A DNA stretch of 64,000 nt. Source: Anaerosporomusa subterranea (GTDB lineage Bacteria; Bacillota; Negativicutes; Sporomusales; Acetonemataceae). The notes beneath the pieces were generated by a model that ran no database searches, was not told the origin of the DNA, and worked only from the letters and a program-made list of their open reading frames with translations. Both the position numbers and the translations under genes were made by a program. Positions 1 through 8,618 of the stretch are shown here, piece by piece. The first letter of the stretch is position 1, and every line of letters begins with the position of its first letter. The DNA is taken from positions 1 through 64,000 of the forward strand of contig NZ_LSGP01000023.1 of NCBI RefSeq assembly GCF_001611555.1, written 5' to 3'.

Positions 1-34
1 AAGCGACCAGTACCAAACTAAGGACTTTCTTCAT
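1..34 (-). CDS. N-terminus of an exported or membrane protein (truncated by window edge)
   Basis: Only the first 11 codons are in the window: an ATG at 34 followed by two lysines and a hydrophobic run (MKKVLSLVLVA), the start of a typical signal peptide. A GAGG ribosome site lies about 9 bases upstream of the ATG. It sits directly downstream of the dehydrogenase gene on the same strand, so it is probably the last seen member of that operon. A TctC-type or other solute receptor would fit this position and signal peptide, but nothing beyond the leader is visible. Confidence 0.55.
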   Translation of the reverse strand, partial: MKKVLSLVLVA

Positions 35-62
35 CAAAATCTCGCCTCACATTTCATTTATT

Positions 63-1049
63 CTATTCAGGGAACTCCAGTACGATTTTGGCATAGTTGC
101 CGGAAAACGCGTCTTCAAAGGCTTCCTGATACTGTTTGAGCGGAATAAACTTAGAGGTAATAGGTTCGACGTAAAAAGTAGGATCACTTAAATGTGCAAT
201 TGCGTCAGCGAAATCTTTCAACGTATAGATGATGGAACCGTTGATGCTAATCTCGCTGCGGACAACCTGGATCGGAGAAAAAGCGACTTGTTCACTGGAA
301 ATTCCGAGCGCAACAATCGTCCCGCCGGGTTTAACCAGTTGAAATGCTTGCTCAAATGATTGTTTTACGCCGGCTGCTTCAACAACCACATCAAAGGTTT
401 GTCCTGCTACGTTTTCCGGTGTAAGAGCCTGTACATCGCCGAGCTTTTTCGCCAATTCTAGCTTCTTGGGGTTAATATCGATCGCAGTCACTTTTGCGCC
501 TAACTTAGTCGCTAAAGCGACAGCTAGCAGACCTTCCGTGCCTGAGCCAATGATTGCCACTGTAGTTCCCGTAGTTATATAGGCCCGTTTCAGGGCATGA
601 ACGGTAACGGCAAATGGCTCGACTAAGATGGCGCGCTCGTTAGGCATATCTGCCGGCACAGGCACCGCATACTTTGATGCAATAATTACTTCTTCGGCAA
701 AGACGCCGTCAACAGCAACACCCAGCGGTTTCTTCTCCTTGCAGATGTTGGTCTTTCCTTGCAGACAGTGTTCACACTTGCCACAGAACGTATTGGGGAA
801 GATAACGACGTTGGTTCCAACCACAAGGGAAGAATCTTTGCCAACTTCTGTAACGACTCCTAGCACTTCATGGCCGGGCCGGATCGGATACGAGGCATAA
901 GCGATGCTGCCCCGGTATACTCTAAGATCGGATCCGCAAATCCCGCCATAGATAACTTTAACTTTTATTTCATTGTCTATCGGAACTGGCAGTGTTGCCA
1001 CTTCCCGCAGACTTAGCTTGTTGGGCTCGGACAAAAACAGTTCCTGCAT
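63..1049 (-). CDS. Zinc-dependent alcohol/polyol dehydrogenase (MDR family)
   Basis: A medium-chain dehydrogenase of 328 residues, expected to oxidise a secondary alcohol with NAD(P). Cys38 and the His60-Glu61 pair are the usual catalytic-zinc ligands. Cys89, Cys92, Cys95 and Cys103 form the four-cysteine structural zinc lobe. A Rossmann glycine motif (GSGTEG) lies near residue 168. The ATG has a GAAGGTG ribosome site. It is the downstream part of a same-strand run with a type II dehydroquinase, a PanE-like reductase, a MaoC hydratase and a CoA-transferase, so its substrate is probably a hydroxy-acid or cyclitol intermediate of that pathway. Family resemblance is to sorbitol/threonine/L-idonate dehydrogenases; the substrate cannot be read from the sequence. 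Confidence 0.88.
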   Translation of the reverse strand: MQELFLSEPNKLSLREVATLPVPIDNEIKVKVIYGGICGSDLRVYRGSIAYASYPIRPGHEVLGVVTEVGKDSSLVVGTNVVIFPNTFCGKCEHCLQGKTNICKEKKPLGVAVDGVFAEEVIIASKYAVPVPADMPNERAILVEPFAVTVHALKRAYITTGTTVAIIGSGTEGLLAVALATKLGAKVTAIDINPKKLELAKKLGDVQALTPENVAGQTFDVVVEAAGVKQSFEQAFQLVKPGGTIVALGISSEQVAFSPIQVVRSEISINGSIIYTLKDFADAIAHLSDPTFYVEPITSKFIPLKQYQEAFEDAFSGNYAKIVLEFPE

Positions 1050-1070
1050 GGTTTCACCTTCTGTATCGTT

Positions 1071-1517
1071 TTATTTGCTTTCTTCAATCGTCGCTAAAGC
1101 AGCCCGCAAACCAATCAGGTAGCTCTCGACGCCAAAGCCGCAGATTTGCCCGTTCACCACTTCGGCAAATACAGACTTGTGACGGAACTCCTCACGTGCG
1201 TGAATATTGGACATATGAATCTCAACAATGGGGCACGTGAGAATTGCCAGTGCATCTCTCAGGCCATAGCTGTAGTGAGTCCAGGCGCCAGCATTGATTA
1301 AAACGGCATCTTTGCCCTCAAGAAATGCTTGGTGAACCCGTTCGCACATTTCACCTTCATGGTTAGTCTGGAAACTTTCGATTTCTGCGCCTAGTTCTGC
1401 TCCCAGCGCCTGTAATTTGGCGTCAATCTCAGCCAGTGTGATTGTGCCATATTGCTTAGGATCTCTTTTGCCAAACATATTGTGGTTGATTCCGTGAAGC
1501 ATGAGAATTTTTTTCAT
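1071..1517 (-). CDS. aroQ: Type II 3-dehydroquinate dehydratase-like protein
   Basis: Dodecameric dehydroquinase family (3-dehydroquinate to 3-dehydroshikimate), 148 residues, the usual length. The reading frame is open further upstream, but the ATG at 1517 has a GGGGGAAAAG ribosome site and gives the normal N-terminus. Family landmarks are present: the KRDPKQYG stretch carrying the catalytic Arg and Tyr, QTNHEGEM, NAGAWTHYSYGLRDAL and the active-site block IHMSNIHAREEFRHKS. The first motif is HGIN rather than the common NGPN, so this may be a catabolic subfamily. Its place among CoA-transferase, MaoC and dehydrogenase genes, and the presence of a type I enzyme at 17384-18139, argue for quinate/shikimate-type catabolism rather than aromatic amino acid synthesis. 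Confidence 0.85.
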   Translation of the reverse strand: MKKILMLHGINHNMFGKRDPKQYGTITLAEIDAKLQALGAELGAEIESFQTNHEGEMCERVHQAFLEGKDAVLINAGAWTHYSYGLRDALAILTCPIVEIHMSNIHAREEFRHKSVFAEVVNGQICGFGVESYLIGLRAALATIEESK

Positions 1518-1551
1518 AATCTTTTCCCCCTCATATTTCTTAGGTACTATA

Positions 1552-1938
1552 TTAAGCTCTAGGGTTGACAGCGAGCGCTTCGGCAACTGCGTTGCCTGAC
1601 GCCTGAAGTAACTCAACACATAGTCCATCAGGCAGTGCAATCCAATTCCGCCCTTGCGGCATCTGGGTTACGCCCCATGTATAAACTTCTTGTATCGCTG
1701 CTTCCAAATCCTCGACCATAATGCCGAGGTGAGCCATCCGACCTTCTGGTCCGTTGAAATTGGGATCTGAAACTAGCTGTATCCCGCCGATTGTCCATAC
1801 CTGATTCGGATTATCCACTGGTCCGTCAATTTGCCGGATGGTCATTCCCAACGCTTCCCGAAAGAAACGAACGTGCCACTCGATATCTTTGACGCGAAAC
1901 GCCACGTGCTCTAAAAATGATTTTTTCGCGTAGGCCAT
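1552..1938 (-). CDS. VOC (glyoxalase/bleomycin-resistance fold) protein
   Basis: A 128-residue single vicinal-oxygen-chelate module. It opens with a beta strand holding a histidine (EHVAFRVKDIEWHVRFF), has a second conserved region around AHLGIMVEDLEAAI, and ends with the glutamate-bearing strand DGLCVELLQ. These give the usual His/Glu metal-ligand pattern. The ATG at 1938 has an AAAGGTG ribosome site. It lies 34 bases upstream of the dehydroquinase start on the same strand. VOC proteins in such operons are lyases, epimerases or dioxygenase-like enzymes; the specific reaction is not evident. Confidence 0.8.
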   Translation of the reverse strand: MAYAKKSFLEHVAFRVKDIEWHVRFFREALGMTIRQIDGPVDNPNQVWTIGGIQLVSDPNFNGPEGRMAHLGIMVEDLEAAIQEVYTWGVTQMPQGRNWIALPDGLCVELLQASGNAVAEALAVNPRA

Positions 1939-1949
1939 AGAGTCACCTT

Positions 1950-2891
1950 TTAAGCCTTTCCCGAGTAGTTCTTAATCCAGTACTCAATACCTTTGACGCT
2001 GGCCACCAGCGTCTTGTTGACCGGAGCTGGAACATTACACATTTCGCCCCACCTGACAACTGAACCATTGATAAAATCAATCTCGGTCGCAGTTCCTTTT
2101 TCAATGCTTTGCAGAATGGAGGTTTTGAACTCGGCAGGCAGCCCGTCAGATGCTTTGAACCAAGCTTCTTCAGGAGTCTTTATTGACAGAGTTACTCCGT
2201 TTGCCGCTGCGACTGCCATGGCCTCTGCAATTGCAGCCAGTGCACAATCTCTAACTTCTGGTACGTTATACAACCCGCCATAAGGGAGTCTGGTGATACC
2301 GCTGATAGCACCGGTTGCAACGTTGATCAACAGTTTATCCCAAATAATTCCAACAATATTATCGCTCACGGTAGTCAACAACTCTGCCTTATTTAACTGT
2401 TCTGCCAACTTAGAAATTCTTGGCGTGATGGCGCCATCAAGTTCGCCAATATATGTGTACTTGCCCTTGGTACCAGCAATGACATGACCAGGTCCGAGCA
2501 GCACACCGCCAACATACGTTTTTCCGCCAATTACGCGTTCCTTACCAACCACTTCAGCAATGATTTCCTCATTACCGAGACCATTTTGAAGGGACATAAT
2601 CAACGTATTCTCGCCAATGATTGCACCAGCGTTTTCAATCGCTTGCCGGGTATGAAACGACTTCACTAAAACGATGATGAGGTCTGCTGGCCCAATGCCT
2701 TCACAGCTAGTTGCTGCTTTGACCTTCACCGTTCTATCGGTTGTTCCCTCTCTGAGGATGAGTCCGCGACTATTCATCGCGTTAATATGATCAGCCCATT
2801 GGTCGATCAAATAGACGTCATATCCAGCCTCAGTCAGCACCCCGCCAATGGAACTGCCTAATGCGCCAGAACCGAGTACGCAAATTTTCAT
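1950..2891 (-). CDS. Ketopantoate reductase-family (ApbA/PanE) NAD(P)-dependent reductase
   Basis: 313 residues from an ATG at 2891 with a GGGTG ribosome site; the frame also has an in-frame GTG 9 bases upstream that overlaps this site. The N-terminus is a Rossmann fold (CVLGSGALGSSIGG). The family segment NGLGNEE follows, then the C-terminal helical domain with WDKLLINVATGAISG and a late region rich in TEIDFINGSVVRWGE, which matches the family C-terminal signature. True PanE makes pantoate. Here the gene lies 11 bases upstream of a VOC gene in a catabolic operon, so it more likely reduces or oxidises a 2-oxo/2-hydroxy acid of that pathway. Confidence 0.85.
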   Translation of the reverse strand: MKICVLGSGALGSSIGGVLTEAGYDVYLIDQWADHINAMNSRGLILREGTTDRTVKVKAATSCEGIGPADLIIVLVKSFHTRQAIENAGAIIGENTLIMSLQNGLGNEEIIAEVVGKERVIGGKTYVGGVLLGPGHVIAGTKGKYTYIGELDGAITPRISKLAEQLNKAELLTTVSDNIVGIIWDKLLINVATGAISGITRLPYGGLYNVPEVRDCALAAIAEAMAVAAANGVTLSIKTPEEAWFKASDGLPAEFKTSILQSIEKGTATEIDFINGSVVRWGEMCNVPAPVNKTLVASVKGIEYWIKNYSGKA

Positions 2892-2932
2892 TGTATTCAC
2901 CCTTTCTCACTTCGCTATTTCTACCCAGTGTC

Positions 2933-3358
2933 TTAGGCGGGAATAAATTTCAAAATGTGTTGCGCCACAGTGCATAGCTCATTTTTTTGATTAAAGATTT
3001 CCACTTTGGCGAATGTCTTCATGCTTCCCTCATCGACTTCGACAACTGTATATTTCGCTGTTACCGTGTCACCGAAAAACACTGGTTTTACAAACCGGAG
3101 CCGGTCATAACCATAGGAGACACTGGGAATATCGGCTTTTGCCTGCACTTGTATTAGTGTAGAGGCGGTAGACCCTAGCGCAAAGGTGAGCACCCCATGC
3201 ACAATTCTAGTTTTATAGGGAGTCGTCTTCATGAATTCTTCATTTGTATGCATTTGGCTGAAGTCTCCGGTGATCCCGGCGAACAAATAGACATCTGACT
3301 CACTGATCGTTTTCGTATAGGAGCATGTATCTCCAACCTGTAACGGCAATTTACTCAT
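2933..3358 (-). CDS. MaoC-family (R)-specific enoyl-CoA hydratase
   Basis: 141 residues with a hot-dog fold. The start chosen is the ATG at 3358, preceded by GGGGGAAAA. The hydratase signature is clear: AGITGDFSQMHTNEEF carries the catalytic Asp and His, and RIVHGVLTFALGS follows. Such enzymes add water to 2-enoyl-CoAs. The gene sits between the CoA-transferase upstream and the PanE-like reductase downstream on the same strand. This suggests hydration of an unsaturated acyl-CoA made by the transferase; mesaconyl- or itaconyl-type substrates are possible but not shown. Confidence 0.88.
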   Translation of the reverse strand: MSKLPLQVGDTCSYTKTISESDVYLFAGITGDFSQMHTNEEFMKTTPYKTRIVHGVLTFALGSTASTLIQVQAKADIPSVSYGYDRLRFVKPVFFGDTVTAKYTVVEVDEGSMKTFAKVEIFNQKNELCTVAQHILKFIPA

Positions 3359-3392
3359 AGCATTTTCCCCCTTCAATTTTGGCAAATAGATA

Positions 3393-4979
3393 TTATTTTA
3401 CTTGCCAGTCTTGCTTTACACCCATGGGCTCTGCCAGGAACAAGCGATGATCCATTTCCTTCAAATCTGCGGCTACCTTGGGTCTGAAGCCCATTTGGCT
3501 AATAACATCTTTCTCGATATCCATACCGGGCGCAACTTCACACAGCTCCAGGCCATCTGGCGTTAAACGGAAGACTGCTCGTTCGGTAATGTAGAGCACC
3601 TCTTGACCACGACGTATCGCATCTTTGCCGTTGAATGTGATTTCAGGAACCTGCGGAATTAGTTTCTTAAAATTCCCTTCTTGGTCGATATGAACCTCAC
3701 CATTTTCAATCGATGTTTTCAAGCCACCGGCTGTTAACGTACCGCTGAAAATGACCTTGCGACTATTTTGGCAAATGTTTACGAAGCCACCAGTTCCCTG
3801 GATTTTGCCATTAAAGCGATGCACATTGACGTTACCGACTTGGTCGAGCTCTGCGAAGCTGAGGAAACAAATATCAAGTCCGCCACCGTCATAAAAGTCA
3901 AACTGCGCTGGCATATCTAACATAGCTTGCATATTGACGCTTGCCCCGAAGAAGATGCCTTGGGCGGAGACGCCGCCGATGGGCCCAGTTTCAACAGTCA
4001 GAGTAAACTCTTCGCTTACTCCTTCTTCCCGTGCAATTACCCCGATGCCGTCCGATATCCCGACACCAACATTACCGACATTGCCGGGAGATACTTCCAG
4101 GAGAGCGCGGCGAGCAATGACCTTGCGTTCATTGAGCGGCAGCGGTATGACTGCGCCTGTGTCAAGAACAAAATCGCCAGAGAAAAAACGGTTCAATGAA
4201 CCGGAGTACAACTGAGGTTGGTCAGGAACGACGACAACGACATCAACCAGATAACCGGGAATCTTGACCGACTTTGGATGCAGAGTACGGGCTTTGACCA
4301 AGCGCTGCACCTGGCAAATGACAAGTCCGCCGTTGTTGTGAGCAGCTTGCGCCATAGCCAACGTATCCAAGTATGTGATCTCATCTTCCATGCTGATGTA
4401 ACCTTCTGTATCGGCGGTTGTACCACGGATGATAACTACATCAGGCGGTATAGTCGGATAGAATAGCCATTCCTTGCCATCGATCTCCATCAGCCGGATC
4501 AGGTCTTCCTTGGTCCGTTCATTTAGTTTTGCGCCGCCTTGACGCGGGTCAATAAACGTGCCCAGCCCCACATGGGTGAGTAAGCCTGGTTGTTTGGCCG
4601 CTGCGGTCCGAAACAGTTGACTGATAACACCTTGTGGGAAGTTATAGGCTTCAATCTCATTGCGTTCCGCCATTTCGGCTAACCGAGGCGATTGTCCCCA
4701 GTGTCCACCGATAATACGGCGGCATAAACCAGACTGAGCTAGTGGCGACATGCCCCGATCGGCGCGGTCGCCAAGGCCCGTAGAATGCAGAAGGGTAAGA
4801 TCGCGCGGCTGCTGCGATTCTTTGTATCTCCGGGCTAGAGCGTTGATTACTTCAGTTGGGTCAACAATGCCGCCCCCGGCGCCACTAAAGGCAACGGTTA
4901 CTCCGGACGGAATTAGATTAACAGCTTCATCAACACTCATAATTGAGACTCGATTGCCTTTTCGTACAGGTTTAATCAT
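3393..4979 (-). CDS. Family I CoA-transferase, fused alpha-beta subunits
   Basis: 528 residues, the length of single-chain acetate/propionate/3-oxoacid CoA-transferases (YdiF type). The ATG at 4979 is chosen because GGAGAGAG lies 7 bases upstream; the frame's first possible start 39 bases earlier has none. The N-terminal half has the glycine-rich SGAGGGIVDP motif. The C-terminal half has the catalytic glutamate in TVETGPIGG, and later GTGGF and FSGTLTAGG. It transfers CoA from acetyl- or succinyl-CoA to a free acid. As first gene of the operon, divergent from the LysR gene at 5206, it is likely the activating step for the imported acid. Confidence 0.9.
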   Translation of the reverse strand: MIKPVRKGNRVSIMSVDEAVNLIPSGVTVAFSGAGGGIVDPTEVINALARRYKESQQPRDLTLLHSTGLGDRADRGMSPLAQSGLCRRIIGGHWGQSPRLAEMAERNEIEAYNFPQGVISQLFRTAAAKQPGLLTHVGLGTFIDPRQGGAKLNERTKEDLIRLMEIDGKEWLFYPTIPPDVVIIRGTTADTEGYISMEDEITYLDTLAMAQAAHNNGGLVICQVQRLVKARTLHPKSVKIPGYLVDVVVVVPDQPQLYSGSLNRFFSGDFVLDTGAVIPLPLNERKVIARRALLEVSPGNVGNVGVGISDGIGVIAREEGVSEEFTLTVETGPIGGVSAQGIFFGASVNMQAMLDMPAQFDFYDGGGLDICFLSFAELDQVGNVNVHRFNGKIQGTGGFVNICQNSRKVIFSGTLTAGGLKTSIENGEVHIDQEGNFKKLIPQVPEITFNGKDAIRRGQEVLYITERAVFRLTPDGLELCEVAPGMDIEKDVISQMGFRPKVAADLKEMDHRLFLAEPMGVKQDWQVK

Positions 4980-5205
4980 ACTACTACTCTCTCCAAATTC
5001 TAGCCAGTGTAAATACACGGCATTTTCTGACTGTTGTTACTGTTCTTATATTACAAAACTATATTTGTTCTTGCAATTTAGATTAAAAATTGTTTCTATT
5101 TCGATAAATAATAAATAGCAGGATTATGCTTGATCAAAAAGAATTATAATTAGAAGTATATACGATAATTTTTTAAGAAAATTCGTGACGTTGGAGGCAA
5201 ACTCC

Positions 5206-6099
5206 GTGGAATTTCATCAGCTTGAATATTTTCTGGCCGTAGCAAAATATCAGAGCTTTACGAAAGCTGCTGAAGAGATTAATGTCTCACAATCTTCTTT
5301 GTCAATTCAAATCAGTAAACTAGAAGCGGAATTCGGGGTTCGTCTATTTGCGCGCACAACCCGCGCTTTATCGCTGACTGCAGTTGGAAAAGAGTTTTTG
5401 CCATTTGCCGAGCGCATTATCGAGGACTCTAAGGCTGCCAAAACCATCATTGAACAGTTTGTATCCGCAGACAAAGGTAATATCGGAATCGGCTCTTTTC
5501 CAGGATCACGTTATTTCGGTTTTATCGATCTAGTTTCGCATTTTAAAAAAGATTTCCCTGAGATAAAATTTGACATTTATGAAGCTGAGTGTTTAAATTT
5601 GCTCACTGCACTTAAGGCCTTTGATATAGATGTTGCATTTTTGTCTCATTATCATTTCGCCGAAGGGATAACTTTTTATCCCTTAGTAAAAGATCATACA
5701 GTAGTGGTACTGAACCAAGATCATCCGTTGGCCGGACGAAAATCTGTGGACCTTACAGAGCTGGCTACTGAGCCACTAATCTTTAATGTCGAAACAACTA
5801 TCTATAGGAATGCCATGGATGCCTTCTCTCGCGCTGACATCAACCCTAACATTGTATTGCGCACTCATGGCACCTTGTCTTCTACCTTAGGCTTTGTATC
5901 CTCAGGCTTAGGGGGAACAATGATATCAGCCACAGTCGCTAAGTTTTATCAACATCGCGGGTTTGCTTTCCTTGATATTGATCCGATTATCCCCAGAATG
6001 ACTTACTTAGCAGTGCCTGAAGATAAACAAAAGCGGCCTATCATCAACAATTTTGTTAATTTTGTTCTTAAAAATGTAGAAACGAGCAGTAATCACTAA
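5206..6099 (+). CDS. LysR-family transcriptional regulator
   Basis: 297 residues. The GTG at 5206 is taken as start because GGAGG at 5193-5197 lies 8 bases before it; an upstream GTG at 5185 has no site. The winged helix-turn-helix fills residues 1-60 (FTKAAEEINVSQSSLSIQISKLEAEFG), followed by a periplasmic-binding-like effector domain. It is divergent from the CoA-transferase operon across about 225 bases of AT-rich DNA, the classical arrangement for a LysR activator controlling its neighbour. A bidirectional terminator follows at 6119-6157. The inducer is unknown. Confidence 0.92.
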   Translation: MEFHQLEYFLAVAKYQSFTKAAEEINVSQSSLSIQISKLEAEFGVRLFARTTRALSLTAVGKEFLPFAERIIEDSKAAKTIIEQFVSADKGNIGIGSFPGSRYFGFIDLVSHFKKDFPEIKFDIYEAECLNLLTALKAFDIDVAFLSHYHFAEGITFYPLVKDHTVVVLNQDHPLAGRKSVDLTELATEPLIFNVETTIYRNAMDAFSRADINPNIVLRTHGTLSSTLGFVSSGLGGTMISATVAKFYQHRGFAFLDIDPIIPRMTYLAVPEDKQKRPIINNFVNFVLKNVETSSNH

Positions 6100-6118
6100 T
6101 TTACTGCCAATAAAAAAA

Positions 6119-6157
6119 AAGAAGTAGAAGCCTTCCGGTCTTCTACTTCTTTTTTTA
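6119..6157. terminator. Bidirectional intrinsic terminator
   Basis: A perfect 12-bp stem (AAGAAGTAGAAG with CTTCTACTTCTT) and a 9-base loop, followed by a T run on the plus strand and, read in reverse, by a T run on the minus strand. It separates the convergent LysR and lyase genes. Confidence 0.9.
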
Positions 6158-6200
6158 TTTGGCAACTTTCTTGGCTATTGCCACGACGCCTGTGCAATTA

Positions 6201-7154
6201 TTATTTGTTATCTTGATGCCGCGCCCTTTCACTGGTGAGATCTTCACAACGCCCAGCTTTCAATACAGAGCTGGCAGCCTCATGGCTAATCATCTGCTGG
6301 GCCCTGCGGGCAGTTGCTATCGCTTTTAGCAAGTCGACACCTGTATCGATTCCCATTTCATGCAGCATGTGGATAGCGTCTTCAGTAGCGATGTTTCCCG
6401 ATGCGCCGGGGATATATGGACAGCCGCCAAGTCCGGCGAATGCGCCGTCAAAAGTAGTAATACCCGCCTGAATGCCGGCGACGATATTACTTAATGCCAT
6501 ATCGCGAGTGTTGTGAAAATGTAAGACCCATTTCACCTGGGGGAAAGTCTTCACCATATAACTACCGATTTCGTAAACCTGCCTCGGATTTCCCATGCCG
6601 GTAGCGTCTGACAGAGATAACTCGGTAATACCAAGTTTCAAGTATTCCCGTACGATTTTTTCTATTTGTTGTAGAGGTATTTTCCCTTCAAACGCGCAGC
6701 CCCAAGCTGAAGATAATGCCCCTGACACATTAATGTTATGCTTCGCAGCGTACTCAACGCATGGCACAAAGCCTGCCATCATTTCAAGCGGGGTTTGATT
6801 AAAGTTGTTTATACAATGCGACTCACTAACCGAAACAGTCAGTTTCGCTTTGGTTAGACCTGCAGCATAAGCGCGTTCTAAGCCTTTAAGATTAGGAATC
6901 AAAGCCCGATATTCAACACCATCAACCCGTCTCATCTGTTTGACGACTTTTTCAGTGTCTGCCATTTGCGGAACAGCCTTAGGGTGGACAAAAGAGCCGA
7001 CCTCAATAACCTTGATGCCAGACGCTACCACCATATCCAAGAGTTCAAGCTTTTCTTCAACACTTAGAATTATTTTCTCGTTCTGCAATCCGTCGCGCAA
7101 ACCGACCTCACAGATTGTCACTTTTTCAGGCCACACTGTGTTTGTAATTTCCAA
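6201..7154 (-). CDS. Hydroxymethylglutaryl-CoA lyase-family protein
   Basis: 317 residues, DRE-TIM lyase fold. The signature EVGLRDGLQNEK near the N-terminus carries the catalytic Arg-Asp. LHFHNTRDMAL supplies the metal-binding His-x-His, and GGCPYIPGASGN holds the catalytic cysteine loop. Two starts are possible: an ATG at 7163 inside the AAAGG ribosome region, or the TTG at 7154 with better spacing, chosen here. HMG-CoA lyases cleave HMG-CoA to acetyl-CoA and acetoacetate; relatives cleave citramalyl-CoA-like substrates. Next to the CoA-transferase/MaoC operon it could be the C-C cleaving step. A decayed paralogue lies at 9860-10485. Confidence 0.9.
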   Translation of the reverse strand: MEITNTVWPEKVTICEVGLRDGLQNEKIILSVEEKLELLDMVVASGIKVIEVGSFVHPKAVPQMADTEKVVKQMRRVDGVEYRALIPNLKGLERAYAAGLTKAKLTVSVSESHCINNFNQTPLEMMAGFVPCVEYAAKHNINVSGALSSAWGCAFEGKIPLQQIEKIVREYLKLGITELSLSDATGMGNPRQVYEIGSYMVKTFPQVKWVLHFHNTRDMALSNIVAGIQAGITTFDGAFAGLGGCPYIPGASGNIATEDAIHMLHEMGIDTGVDLLKAIATARRAQQMISHEAASSVLKAGRCEDLTSERARHQDNK

Positions 7155-7299
7155 GTATACCATCCTTTCTTTGTACTATTACAATTTAATAATATAAAGC
7201 CAAGTTGCTTTTTGCAATCTCGATTGATAATAAATCGATTTGCTAATAAAGATAAGTAAGCAGCCGTATCATAAAGCTAGTGAAAAGTACTTAGATCGA

Positions 7300-7328
7300 T
7301 TGACATGAAAAATTCGTTATCATATAAT
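7300..7328 (+). promoter_or_regulatory. Consensus vegetative promoter of the LacI-family gene
   Basis: TTGACA at 7300-7305 and TATAAT at 7323-7328, both exact consensus, separated by 17 bases, about 72 bases upstream of the start codon. An imperfect palindrome (GAATA...TATTC) lies just downstream near the expected transcript start and might be an autoregulatory operator. Confidence 0.85.
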
Positions 7329-7399
7329 GGGCATAGTGTGAATAGTAGAACTTATTCTATTTATGCAAAAATACAAGTTATTAGGCATTTAGGTGGTTC

Positions 7400-8437
7400 A
7401 TGATGAAACAGAAAAGACGCCATGTTACGCTTGAGCACGTAGCAACTCATGCTGGTGTTTCACGCTCTACAGCCTCACTTGCCCTGCGGGGAAGCAGTCA
7501 CATTTCAGAAGCGACCCGGGAAAGGGTTCAGGCGTCGATGCGAGAGCTGGGTTATATCTATGACCGGGTAGCCGCTAACCTGCGCTCCAAGGACTCGTCT
7601 ACCGTCGGACTGATTATCATGGAATTGGCTAACCCGTTCTATTCGGAACTATTAGTTGGAATTCACCACGAGTTAGATAAATTCGGCAAAACCGTTATTT
7701 TAGGTACCACTTTTGACTCACCCGCTATCCAGGAACGCTTGCTTTCTACCATGCTGGAGAACCGCGTAGGCGGCATAATCTTATCGGCAGTGCCAGGAAG
7801 CTCAAGTGAGCCAATTAATCGATTCCGCGATTTGGGTATTCCGCTAGTACTAATCAACCGGAAATTGCAGGGTGCCGAATGTGACTTCGTCGGAGTTGAC
7901 AATGTGGAAGGCGGAAGAATTGCTATTGAGCATCTTATTCGCAAAGGGCACCGGCGAATTGCCTTTTTAGGTGGTTTGCCCCAGCTTTCTACCTGGCGAG
8001 GCCGCAAGCAAGGCTACGATGAGGCCCATCGTATGGCCGGATTAGAAATCGATCCTACTCTGGTCATAGAAAGTCGCGCAACCCGGCAAGGCGGCATCGA
8101 GGCCATCCAGAAACTATTGGCATTACCTTCCCCCCCCACTGCGGCTTTCTGCTATAATGACACCATCGCCATCGCTGTTTGCATGCATTTGCAATCTGTC
8201 GGCTTAGTTCCGGGTCGCGATCTGGCAATTGTCGGATTTGACGATATTCCGGAGGCTACGATATTTAGTCCAAAACTGACAACAGTTTCATCCTATATTC
8301 GTCTGTTAGGCGAACATGCCGCCCGTCTGTTGCATGCAAGAATTGATGGCGCTGATGCACCGCCGCAATCGGTCATTGTGCAGCCAGAGCTCATAGTCCG
8401 CGACTCCTGCTCTGATCCAGCGAAGAAAAGTGAATAA
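7400..8437 (+). CDS. LacI-family transcriptional regulator
   Basis: 345 residues. The N-terminal HTH is textbook: VTLEHVATHAGVSRSTASLAL followed by the hinge-proximal GYIYDRVAANLRS. The remainder is a periplasmic-binding-protein-type effector domain with the family ending GFDDIPEATIFSPKLTTVSS. A GGTGG site precedes two adjacent ATGs. It is alone on the plus strand between the lyase gene and the MFS carrier gene, so either may be its target. The ligand cannot be inferred, although LacI proteins usually bind sugars or purines. Confidence 0.92.
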   Translation: MMKQKRRHVTLEHVATHAGVSRSTASLALRGSSHISEATRERVQASMRELGYIYDRVAANLRSKDSSTVGLIIMELANPFYSELLVGIHHELDKFGKTVILGTTFDSPAIQERLLSTMLENRVGGIILSAVPGSSSEPINRFRDLGIPLVLINRKLQGAECDFVGVDNVEGGRIAIEHLIRKGHRRIAFLGGLPQLSTWRGRKQGYDEAHRMAGLEIDPTLVIESRATRQGGIEAIQKLLALPSPPTAAFCYNDTIAIAVCMHLQSVGLVPGRDLAIVGFDDIPEATIFSPKLTTVSSYIRLLGEHAARLLHARIDGADAPPQSVIVQPELIVRDSCSDPAKKSE

Positions 8438-8471
8438 GCATGAAAAGGGGCTGTGCTTTCACACAGCCTCA

Positions 8472-8618
8472 GGCCGTCGATAAAGGCCAATCTGCGTGTT
8501 AGCCCCGCGAACCCATTGCTAGCGTACCCTTAAGTACGCGTCACTGCTAGGCTCGCGGGGCTGCCTAGCATCTCGACCTTTCTCAACGGCCTGGAAAATA
8601 GGTTTTTCAACAAGCTGA
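8472..8618. repeat. Structured intergenic repeat, copy A
   Basis: A 120-base core (8472-8591) folds into one long imperfect hairpin: GGCCGT at 8472 pairs with ACGGCC at 8586-8591, AGCCCCGCGA at 8501-8510 with TCGCGGGGCT at 8553-8562, and GCGTAC with GTACGC at the tip. It is followed by a conserved tail TAGGTTTTTCAACAAG. A second copy at 20492-20636 shares the unpaired blocks while stem bases change in pairs. Nothing in it looks protein-coding. It may be a MITE-like element or a structured RNA. Confidence 0.75.
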
